From Odobenus rosmarus divergens (taxonomy: Eukaryota; Chordata; Mammalia; Carnivora; Odobenidae), in NCBI RefSeq assembly GCF_000321225.1, contig NW_004450660.1:62001-126000 (forward strand): 64,000 nt of DNA, read 5' to 3'. Within the stretch, counting starts at the first letter, position 1; each line of letters starts with the position of its first letter. A program made the translations under genes and the position numbers. Below, piece after piece: positions 51,301 through 63,300 of this stretch. The notes under the pieces were generated by a model, which saw only the letters and a list, made by a program, of their open reading frames with translations, was not told the DNA's origin and ran no database searches.

Positions 51301-54300
51301 AAGGCAGTCGCTTAACCAACTGAGCCACCCAGGCGCCCGAGAAATGCATTTAATTAGGAAACTTTTCTAGCCTGACAACCTTTCTTTTGAAGAAACTGTA
51401 TGGCTCACGTGTTTTTACTTGGCAAATGACTTGGCTGATAGCGAATAAGGAGGCTTTTGCCTACAAATATTACTTTTGCATGGATTTTTATTTTGAATTA
51501 GGAATGCTAGTTTTTAAAAACCATATTTTATATATATGCACAGATATACACATAAATGACCATTAAGCTGATTTGTAGAAATATATTTATGGGCACAAAG
51601 GGGGCTGATATGTTGTTGACTGAAGAAAGCGGGTAAAAATATAATATGAACTGGTTCCTTTTTTAAGATTTTATCAGAGAGAGAGAGTGTGGGCACTGGG
51701 GGGGGGGTTGCAGAGGGAGAGAGAGAATCTCAAGCATACTCCTCGCTGAGCACAGAGCCCGATGCGGGGCTCTATCTCACCACCCCAAGATCACGACCTG
51801 AGCTGAAACCAAGAATCAGAAGCTCAACTGCCTGAGCCACCCAGGTGCCCTAAGTCTGGTTCTTTTTTGTGAAAAGTGTGTGAGTGTGTGTGTAAAGTCT
51901 AGGTACATATCACTGTATTACTAGATTGTAGTAATTTTCTTTCTTTTTAGTGCATCTTGAATTTCTGCTGCTATACCGTGGCCGTGAGTTATATTGTAAA
52001 AAGCAAACAGAAGTTTATAATTAGAGCTTCATTACAGATTTATTTTATTTGCATGTTAGATTGATTCTTGAGCCAGTCAATGTGATATGGTCTGTTCTAC
52101 TTATCACTTCTGTTGCTTCTGACCATTTTTTTTCCCCATAACTCTCTCAGTGTGGTAGTAGATAAATAAAATGCTGAGAGAACAAATATGGTTCTTGATG
52201 ACTCTCTCCTTTTGAGAGGTTTGAGTTGTGCTGTGTCCTTCTCACTGAGCTGTCATTTTCATCAGATTATATTTGCAAAGTGATCTGAAATCCTCAATAA
52301 ATAACATTAGGACGGTAGGTAGAGTGGTAGCCAGTACTCATGAATACTTAGTGCTATTCAATTTTTAATACAATCCTTTCTTTCCAGGAAAGCTCAGATT
52401 GTTTCAGGGAAATGTTCCCAAACCACCTGGGATCTTGTAAGAAGTATGTAGGGAATTTTCTATTCAACTTCTGCAGAGAAAAGGTGATAGAAATTTCACA
52501 GCTTTAGAGATGTCAATAGAAGGAACATTACAGATTGGTCCATGTTATTTTGGATAGGTAAAATAAATGAATATTTAATTAATACTGCATATATTTTTCT
52601 GTACTCACCCCTTTTTAAATTAATTGAGTAGTAATAATAAAAATAACAGCAGTTGTTATGGGACTTTCTCAGTAAATGGCTGGAGTCTATTACTGAAATA
52701 TATTGGTTCATTCAGTTCTCAAGATAAGCCTAAGAAGTTGGTATTTTTTTTTTTTAAGATTTTATTTATTTATTTGAGAGAGAGAGAGCATGACCAGAAG
52801 CAGACCTCCCCTCTTAGCAGGGATCCTGATGTGGGGCTTGATCCCAGGACCCTGGGATCATGACCTGAGCCAACTTAGCTGACTGAGCCACCCATGCACC
52901 CGAGGTTGGTATATTTTTTATAAACAGGTGAAGATAGTAAGGCATAAGGAAGTGGGATTTTACTAAAGGGAAGTTATGAAAAGGAAACTATGGGATTTTC
53001 ATCCCCATGCCATCTTATTTCAAATGTCATCCATTCATTGATCACATTTCTAATACCTGTATCATGCACATTAGGCAAGTTTTGGGCATACATCTTAATT
53101 TCTAGAGCTTTGATTTGGAGGAGTCTAATATGTTCATAGATGCTTCTAGTAAAATGATTTTTATGTTGAAATAATTTTCTGAAATACAGGGTAGAAAAGT
53201 TTTGAGCTGTTGGTATTGTTGTTATCTGAACGTTGTTCTTAGCAGAGGTCAGTTCTGCTCTACACCGAAATTCCAAGGAAGGAAGTAGTAAACAACTTCT
53301 CCCAGTGGGTTTTGGTGTCCTAACCCTTTCAGTCCATGGAGCATCCCTCCAGCTGAGGTTCTATGGAGCATGGTTGGGGAAGCCCAGATTGCCTCCTCTT
53401 TGGTCCGGGTGCAGCTTCTTGCTTGGCCCCCAGCTCCCTGGGGCGGCCTTATCTCAACCACCAGCTTTTCTTGCTTTCGTCAGTTTCTTCTGCCTCCTAC
53501 ATTATAAGTGAATGCCAGATTTATATTTCTAAAACTAGGCTCTGATCATTTTTACTCTCCTGTTCATACCTAAACCTGACTTTACTTCCCTCCTCGCGCT
53601 GAAATAATTCCAGATGGACGAAGGACTTACATGTAATAAATGAAAGACTACAAGATCAGTGGAAGGAAACATAGCTGAACCAATTTAAAATCCTGTAGTG
53701 AGAAAATTTCTTCTGAGCAGAATGTCAAACTACAAAGCCATAAATAAAACTTTGGTAAATTTGACTAAAGAAAAACTAAAAAATAAAAAAAACAACTTAT
53801 TACAAGACATAGCTTAAGCATAAACAAATTATGACAAGATTTATAGCCAATGGCTGATTTCCATAATTAAAGACTCATTCAAATCCTGAAGCAAATAACC
53901 ATGAGATCTTAGAAAAATGGACAAATGATATGATGTGAATTTCCCTGACAAAGAAATAACAAACATAGGTCACTAAAATATGAAAGATCCTAAGCTTTAC
54001 TCAAAATGTCAAAATTAGAGAAAAATAGAGATGCCATTTTTCCACCTGCTGTTCTTTTAGAATAAAGGCATATAACATTCAATTTTGGGGAGCATGCAAA
54101 GAAACAAGTACAAAACATATACTCTTGGTGGGAATGTAAATTTGACAGACTTTGGAAGAACAATGTGACAGTGTGTATCCAGACCAGAAAAGGTTTGGAT
54201 ATTCACGTGCCCAGCAGTTCCAAAGTTAAAAATTCCCTCTGAATATACTCATGCACTCCAAGAGAGTCATACAAGTCTGAGAGAGTAGAGACTCTCCTTG

Positions 54301-57300
54301 TCATTTCATACCTTCCCAAGACCAGTGCGTATCTTACATGTGTGTTAAGAAATTAAAAAAGAAAAAAAAATAGAAAACACAAAACTACCCTATATTTCTT
54401 ACAGAACAAAATTAAACTCCTTATTTTGTTATTTTAAAGAACTTTGGCCTCTGACTCAAACCTGCCTTTTAAACTTTGTTTCTCATTATATTTTTTCCAC
54501 TTATTTTTCCAGATCAATTGAAATGCTTGCTTGGCACTGCACAGATCTTGTCATTTTGGTCTCCTCCCTGCTCCCCCAGCTTCAGTGCTAGTGGCCCCTG
54601 CTAAAGTGACCTCAGTCCTATCCCCACATGTTGGAGTCCACCCATATCTCAACCAGGACCTCCTCTTTCAACCTCCACGGACACCCCAGCTGGAGCTGAT
54701 CTCTCCCACCTGTGAGCTAGAATCACCCCCGAGTTCAGTTCTGTTTCAACACTCACCTCTTGGGCCTTACGTTATATTTCTGGTATGCCTGCCACCCACC
54801 AGGTGCAGGAGACTGGACTGAAGCAGGCTCTGGGACTGATTGACCTTAGTGACCCCTCCCCCCCCGCCACCGTGCCTAGCACCAAGCCGGGCTCTGAAGT
54901 CGGTCGTTAGTGTTTGTGGTGTGTGAGCTGTGTCAGCAGGCCTGACACACCACCGTGTCATTAAGCAGGAGCAGAAGTAAGGATGGCCACACATTGTGGT
55001 CACAGTATAAATTGGTGTAGCATTTTCTGGAGGAACAGCGAATGGCTGTTAGTCTGTGTCGGCAAGCGTCGAACCCCTGTGTGTTTGGAGGGCAGCATGG
55101 AACTCAGGCCCTGGATGCTTAACACCTTGCTCTTCTAAATCTGAGGTTGTGTGGGACCCCCATCAGGTCCACATGGCGGAACTGGGGGCCACACCAGGAC
55201 GCGGGCGCCCGTCTGGCCTCGTAGCTTTTTCTTCTCCTCCCAGAGTGCCATGCTCCCTCTTTCTCCCAAAGAACCTCATTGTTTATGAAGCTCCCAGTGA
55301 AAAAGGTGAAAGTCCACCCATTCAGGTGTCATCTCATCATTTGTATAATCGGGGAGTTGCATTCCTGAGCCGCCGACCCCTTTTCAGAACCTGCCTAGTT
55401 GAGATGTCACTTCCCTGACAGTGAGGCACTTAGGCTCCGAGAGAAAAATCACAATGTGCTCCCCCCCTTGCTCAAATTTTCCCTAACAATTAACGCCACA
55501 CTAACTTGACACCCTCTTTCCTTGTTTGGCTTTGTAAACCCCGGTCCCCTTTTCTATTAATTCCAGACATTAATATTTTCTTTCACGCAACTGACGCCAT
55601 TCACCCGTGAAACCGTTTGAACATTATGTAGCTGTCAAGATGCCTGGGGATTACCCAGGATGCTTTGCCTGTGAGAAAGTGACACCACCGAGGCCGGGTT
55701 TTGAGATGTTTATTTTGAGAGCACGCTGACAAGCATGAAGGCCCGATCCCAGAGTGGCAATTTCATTTAATTAAAGGCCTCTTTTTATTATAGTTTTCCC
55801 CCTGCTTTTTTTTTTTTTATATATATATATCAGAATGATGGTTAAAGTCTGGCTTGCCAGAGGTGTTCTCATGTACTGTAAAGAGGAATGGGGGGGGCGG
55901 AAGATTGCTCACTCACTAGTGACTAGTCCACTGAATGGCTGTGAATGCATTCCTTTTTACTGTCCTGTTCAGAGCTGCCAGTGAAAACTGTGTGTGTGTG
56001 TGTGTGTCTGTGTCTGTGTGTCTGTGTGTCTGTGTGTCCAAGTCTTTAAAATAAAGACTGCCGGGGGCTTCCGTCCCTGGGTTGCCAAACTTAAAATGCG
56101 AGAGTCGAATACGTGCGTTTGTATGTGTGTGGTTTCATTTCTTCGTCTCAGGGTTAGAAGTCTTGCAATACTGGAAGGCTACCACCCAAATTATACCTTG
56201 GGTAATCTATGAAGGCTTCTAAACAATGTATATTATCTTGCTTTCTAGGGAAATCTCTTTCTGTTGAAATAATTGGGGAGGTATCGCATTTGTGTTCAGT
56301 CATTTTTAATATGGCAGCTAATTAGAAAACAAAAAAAAAGGCCAACGAAAATAGAAGCTTAAGGTAATAAAGGATGGGTATTAATGATTTGGTAAAGGTT
56401 TGCAACAGAGTAGCCTAATTGATTTTTGAGATAATATCTTCAGCTCTTTTGGCTTGACCTTAAAGCAGGAATTCATGTCCATAAATATATGGGACCTGTG
56501 TTGGGCACCATCCGCAGCACCTGGGATGTATATAGGGGAATATAGGTTGGTCTTTGTGCACTTATTCATGATTGTCTGTTTCGCGGTCAATTATAATATC
56601 CTAACTCCTCAAATTAGATTTTTTTCTTTCTTTGTGGCATTATTGGCTGGCCTTCAGTTCTCCCCTCACTGATTGTGCCTTCTTTATTCACCATTCACTG
56701 GGTATTAATTCACAAGTATGTCCCAAGTATGATGGCATGCGACAGACATGCACAACACAGAATTCACGGTTTATGTTTACAGCCTCCCCCCCCACCCCAC
56801 CCCAAACTGATCTGGAAGTGGGGAGGAGGGTTCGTCAGGAGGGTTCGTCATCAGCCCTTCTTTCTGCTTTGGATAGCGTAGCTGGAGGGACATTATTCAT
56901 TCTTTTTGGCATCTGTTTCAAAGCTCCCTGGGAGGAGCTGGGCGGGTCAGGGGTGTTGGCCCTGAGGCCAGCTGAGGGCCTGGCTGGTGTGGGTGGCGTT
57001 CAGCCGGCCAGGGCGAGACAATGTTCTCTGGCTTTCCTGCAGGTGCAGCAGACAGCAAAGAATGGCAACTTTGTCAGTTTAATCTCTATGCCCCCAGTTC
57101 TTGTCTTCGTCCTGTGGCCCCATCTTTTGAACCAGTGGTTTCAGAGACTGATTTATTTATTATGATTATATTCGAAAGTACAGAGTTCTGTTGAGTCAGC
57201 CATCTGGCCAAGTGTTTGAAAATGGTTTCTTTCCCTTTTCACGGACTTGCTGCCCTTCTTGGGAGGGGTGGGTTTCTCCCCAGGACTCCTGACACCGTCA

Positions 57301-60300
57301 GCTGGTGCCGGTGGATTTTGTTTCTGGAATTTTTGTGGGTAGTGTAGTGATGACATACCCAGAAGGAAACCAAACAGAAAACGCTCAAGGAGCCCATTTG
57401 TATTCTACCACAAAAGGCAAAGAAGAATCAGTCATTTACCCCAGATTGTTTCATTTTTCCTCTCCTCTCCACCTCTGGGGCCTTCAATCCCTGCACAGGG
57501 AGACATTTGTCCTGGGTGTGCTCAGTGAAATTCTTTGAGCCAGGGCGGTGTGGAAAGAATCTTTACTTAATGGAGATCCTGGGCTTTAACGTATATTTTT
57601 AAAACCTGTCTTGCTCTCTTCTTTTCTTTTAAAGGCACAAGCGATCCCTATGTGAAATTTAAGCTGAATGGGAAGACGCTGTACAAAAGTAAAGTCATAT
57701 ATAAGAACTTGAACCCAGTTTGGGATGAGATAGTTGTACTTCCAATTCAAAGCCTTGATCAAAAGCTCCGTGTGAAGGTAATCACAGATGGCTTTCAAAT
57801 CTGCTCTTTGGTTTAAAACGTTGATTTCTCAGCAATCTTTGCCCCCTTAAAAAGACAACGTCCCCAAATTCTTTTATTATTATTAAGCTCTGGGTGAAAA
57901 ATATTAGTGTGGAAGGGATTATATATACCCTTCATTGAAACTGTATGTTTTTCTCAGATCAGTGGTATATACTCCACAGAAAATCAGAGTGAAAATAATA
58001 TCTCCATTGATTGTATTTAAACTTACTGCACGTGGAAGAATTATTGCAGCTGGTGTAGTGGCGACAAGTAGGGAAGCCTTTCTCATTAGGAATAACTTTA
58101 TACTTAATAGAGCTTTAAGCTACTGGTTGTAAGCATCAGTTGCCCTAACATCTGGGTTAAAACTGCATGAGTTGAGTGGAGGATGGGATTGCTATAGAAT
58201 ATTTAGCAAATTTCTATTTAATTGGCAGATCTGCTCACCATGGAAAATACTAAATTTTAATGAGAGACCATTGAAACTACAGAGAGTGCCCCATTGTGCG
58301 TAACATTTTAACACATATGAATACTGCCTTAAGAGTATTTTCTGCTGTTGTTTTGGCTGTGGTAGGCAAAATGGGCAAGTCTGAATAATTTTTGTTCTCA
58401 CCGTCGGCTTGGCCTAATTCCTCCTTAACTGTACTGTGCACATTATTTTTTAGACCTAGGAGACCGAATTCAAAATTCCCAGCCTATTGCATTTATTAAT
58501 AGTTGGATAAATTCAGTTGGTTTACCTTATTAATGCATTACTAGCCTCTTCCCTCTTTGTAGGTATATGATCGAGATTTAACTACATCTGATTTCATGGG
58601 TTCTGCGTTTGTCATGCTCAGAGATCTTGAGCTTAACAGGTACTGTATTTTTACCTTCTAATTGTGATTTTGAAGTTTAGAGGGAACTCAACGTTAAATT
58701 ACATTTGTTTAGATTAAATGACAAAAAAATCTGAATAAATGAAAGCGTGCTTTAAAATGTGAATTTTTCTATGATTTTAGCTCTTCTCTCCCAAACCAAT
58801 GAGTCGGATATTAAATCTTCCACAGTGTGTTCTGAAATGTGTATTGGATTTTGAACTGTTAATATTCAGGTTCATTAACCTACCTAACCTAAAAATAAAA
58901 CAAGTATTTAAATTTTATTTGGGTAGTAAGAGAAAAGAATCCATTAACCAACTGTTGAATTAGGCAGTGCCAAACAGTTCCCCTACTCTGAAGATGGTTG
59001 GGTTATTTTTACTGAATTTGGTGCTTTTTAAAACTTGTGTCTCACTGTTATGCAGAGGTAGGAGACTTTTTCTGTAAGCTCTCGATGCGTTATAAGACTA
59101 TCTAGTACTGCCCGTAAGTGCTAATGTTATTTGTTGCTTTTTGCTTGTAGAACGACTGAACATATTTTAAAATTGGAAGACCCAAACAGTTTAGAAGCGG
59201 ACATGGGGGTGATTGTATTAAATTTGAGCCTAGTAGTAAAACAGGGTGATTTCAAGAGACATGTAAGTATGACCCTTTGTTTTCAAAATTCTCCACTGCA
59301 ATTGTCCTTTGATAACTGGGTTCCCAGATGGCTGGCATTTTTTTGTAATTATTTTTAGAGGGAAACAAATAATTGTATCAAGATGTAAAGTACCTATCTG
59401 TGGTTCTATGCATCCTTTCTTTTGGAACTCTGGAAAAAAAATTCTTTAAGGAATGATCTCTACTTTGACTAGGGATGTGGATGTTGCTATTATTAAAATG
59501 CATATGCTTTTCCTAAGTGGTAAGGTTTCCATTAATTATTTTCTTAAGTACTGGATGACTTAGACATTATTCAGTTATGCAAAGCAGTTCCTGGGATTTA
59601 ATTATTACATTGTAAATTATTAAGGTGATCAAATACATATTTGTAGCATTCCAGTTTATTTTGTTTTAGCTATCACATTTTCTGTTGAGAGTACTTTCGG
59701 GAAGCCATAAACTTTAATATCCTCTGATCTATTATTACATGGATGTTTCTAGTTAATACATGGCGTATTGAAGATCTCTCTAACACCAACAAAGCATTGG
59801 ATTTTATGACGATTTGACTGGGACTGTGTTCTTATGAGCAAATACGTGACTACAAATCATAATCTAATTTTATATGCAGAGGTCAGACCTTATAATTCTA
59901 AGAATTAAAATAAGAACAAAAAGCATCTTTGATCATAACTTACTTGAAAGGTGTTTCAAAAGCCAACTAAAATACCTACTCGGAAGAGGACTAGAATGTG
60001 TTCAAATTTAAGCATGTTTAGACTCTTGTGTGAAAATCTGAAGCCTGTTTGTAAATTAGGCCTCCAGTAGTACTTCTCGAATTGAGTCAGTGGGGTCGAT
60101 GAGGAGAATATTCTTCATTTTGACATCACCTTTGCTTTTAGTTGTAATTTATTTTCATGGTGAAAATCAAGACTAATTTACACGTAAACTCAGAAAATAG
60201 CAGAAAGGAATAGCAAAGCTGCACAGTGATTTTTCAGTTGCCAGAAAGTCAACTCAGTCGTTGGTATTTTTAATTTGAATTCTTTACTTACGAGCATTTA

Positions 60301-63300
60301 CTTGACAGTAACTGGGGAAAAAAACCTTCCCATTTATTAATTTTTTTAAAGAAATAGTCCTTTTGAAACTGGAAACCTTAATGAGCTGATGTTGTGATGT
60401 TAAAGTATCTTAAATTGATGTTGAAAATAAACTTTTTTTTTTCTATCCAACATTGTGAAGGAAGGTTTTCTTTCGCTTCTCTCAGCCTTGACAGTATTGC
60501 TATTAGATTCAGTGTCAAGGTGTGTAGTAGGTGATTGGTTCCTTGATTTGGACGCCATGCTAAAATAACATGCAATGTAAATAAGTATCATTGGCCCCAT
60601 CATTGAGCAATTGCTGGCTAATACGTTCTGAAAATTTTCTTACATATTTAAGTGGGGCTTGGAAAGTTGGATAATTTCTCATGAAAATAGCTGCCTATGT
60701 ATTCCTGTTGTGACTGTTTCTCTAGTATATTGAATTATGTCTAGCGGTCATAGGGCCCTTAAAATATATTTAAATATTGCCAAAATTTGGAATAATGCCA
60801 TTTGAGTTAAAATGTATTTCACATTGCAGAGGTATTACTACTAGATGCTGCCTGAATTTGCTTCTGTAAAGAAAAACTTTTCAGAGTCCTGCAAGGAGCC
60901 GCACTCCCCCATCTTACTGAGTTTGGCCCTTCCCCACCCCCACCTCTTTTCAAGTTTGCCAGACTATATATCTGCCTGCTCCTGCACTTCCTCATTTTCT
61001 TTGTTCTTTGCTTGTCTGATAGAAGTCTAGGGTACAATATACTTCTTGTACCTATATTTTATGGGGCATTATAATATAGAAAACCCTGCCTGCTCTCATT
61101 TGTTTTGATCAGTAGTTTTAGTTTTCTGTTTATGTACTTGATCAAAGTATCCCCAAGCAAGGAAACATCAATCCCTGGCCGTGTGTGGTTATTCAACTTA
61201 CACAGTGCGTATGGGGGCCTTTGGGGATAGAGCAGGTATCAGAAAACATTTGTTCTTTTCACTAAGTGAATATTTAAAGACATCCTTATGTGGGGTTTTT
61301 AAATGGCAATAACTAACACTCAAGACAGGAAAGATAAGAAATCATTCGATTGGGAATCACTTGTTTGTAAATTTCCATCCTGGCAGTTTTTGTCACTTGA
61401 GAACCAGACTGACAAAAATCTGAAAACAAGCAGAATGTCGGTAAACTCACCCTCACATCCAGGGATTGAAGTATATATAGACATGGTAGAGTCGGAAGGC
61501 AGGTGCTGGGTGGAAGGCTGACAAACCCACCATCTGTTTCTCTTTCTTGGGTTGTAGTTGGAATTGTGGGCTCGGTCATCAGACGGCCTGGATTTGAATC
61601 TCAGCTCTGCTACTTTCATGCTTTGAGAAGTTAAGTGGACTTCTCAGTGTGATCAGGTCACATTCACGGAGTTACTTAACCTCTCTCAACTACAATTTCC
61701 TCACGTGTGAAATGGAGATTTAAGAAGTGTTTTACAGGATTGTGAAGATGGAGGTTATCAAATACAGTGTTTGGCATGGGGTAGGCTGTCAATATATGGT
61801 AGCTCTTAGTAGTGTAGTAAGCAGACAGGGATATTTATTTTCCATTAATTTCCTTATCTATTTTGTTTATCTTTTATGATTGTTAAAAAAAATCAAATGA
61901 GTTATATGTCAGAGAGCCCTAAATAGACAGGTGTACCTCTAAAATGGTAATTAATTTTGGTGGTTGTTTGGGTGAAAATATTTGTCAGTATGATGTTGGG
62001 AAAATAGAAAAAGAACTGATTTTAATACCCAGATTGTAACATCTGTAATTCTGCAGCACATGCTAAATGTTGGAGCTCACAGTTTCACCAGGGGAGGTGT
62101 TTTTATTTGTTTTTATTTTTTTTTTATTTTTTATTTTTTTTATAAATGTGAGAAATATTTATTTATTTTTTTAAAGATTTTATTTATTTGAGAGCGAGAG
62201 AATGAGAGAGAGAGACAGCACGAGAGGGAAGAGGGTCAGAGGGAGAAGCAGACTCCCTGCTGAGCAGGGAGCCCGATGCGGGACTCGATCCTGGGACTCC
62301 AGGATCATGANNNNNNNNNNNNNNNNNNNNNNNNNNNNNNNNNNNNNNNNNNNNNNNNNNGTCGCTTAACCAACTGAGCCACCCAGGCGCCCAGGGGAGG
62401 TGTTTTTAATAAAGAGTATGTTGAAGTCATTTCTGTACAGTGTTTGTAGTTGCTGGTCACTGGAATGTAAGTGGATTTCCCCCAAAGACTGTCTATTTTC
62501 TGGTTTCTAATGGATTGCAAAGACGTATTGGCAAAGTGGATAGGTCATTTGCCTAAAGGTATTTTTTCCTTAAGCATAATAGTAAATGTGGTCTGCTCGA
62601 TTAGATTCATAATTGCGCTGTAATCTCCCAAATTTATCCAAGTTTGAACATCCAGTTAGCTGGTTAACCAGCCAGAGTAGAGCTTCACAGTCCTGGGTGG
62701 TGACAGGGGTAATGAGAGGATTTTGCTAGGAAAGAATTTTAATTGTAGACAAAATTCAGCAGTCTTAGCATGACAAATGAGAGATCAAAAGAGAACAGTG
62801 GTGAAGTTACTTGCTGTTCGGAAAATTTGTCCTTCCCTCCCTTGGTGCTGTATTAGCCTATTTTTCTTAATTGTGCAGGAACAGCTCAGATATTTTCCTC
62901 CTGTTATCTTAAAGATTGAGATTTGATTATTGGGGGTAAATGGAATGATTTTTTTTTTTTTTTATCTAAAGGTATGGAAGCCTAAGCATGCACTAACATT
63001 GTCCATGAACTTCTTAAATATTTTTAGAATACTATCTAAATATTTCAAGTAGGAGAAATCTGCCTTTGCAATTTGCTTTTAGACATGAAATTATAGAGCT
63101 TTAAGGCAATTAAAAGCATTTTAAGGGTCGAGAGTCTTCTCATACTAAGAACTGGTACTTCTAAAGATTGAGCGGTATTCATATGTCTTGTCTTCTTATT
63201 AGTGAATACTAGGAGAAAATGATGCCACACAACCACAGAAATGTGATTTTTCTGTTTCCATTTTTTTGCTCAAATGTATTTTCTCTGTAACCTCAGAACT

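Larger units (their letters stand above)
37429..57634 (+). other. MCTP2: MCTP2 intron 3 (20.2 kb)
   Basis: Begins gtaagt, ends taaag. It splits the first C2 domain between the two loop-1 Asp residues. Contains L1, MIR, hAT, L2 and four Can-SINEs (all antisense). Stretches 40095-41439, 43741-46554, 47481-48359, 48871-51132, 51851-52733 and 54821-57634 show no gene. Confidence 0.9.

Noticed and set aside
53233..53511. 92-residue open frame
   Set aside because: No recognised domain; it lies next to an L2/L1 mosaic and overlaps an antisense frame of similar length.
56632..57165. 177-residue open frame (non-ATG-looking low-complexity parts) near exon 4
   Set aside because: It contains a poly-Pro stretch from a C-rich tract, has no family similarity and does not join the MCTP2 frame; intronic chance frame.
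1382..62392. tRNA genes suggested by tRNA-like promoter boxes
   Set aside because: The boxes belong to tRNA-derived Can-SINEs and MIRs; no intact cloverleaf tRNA was seen.
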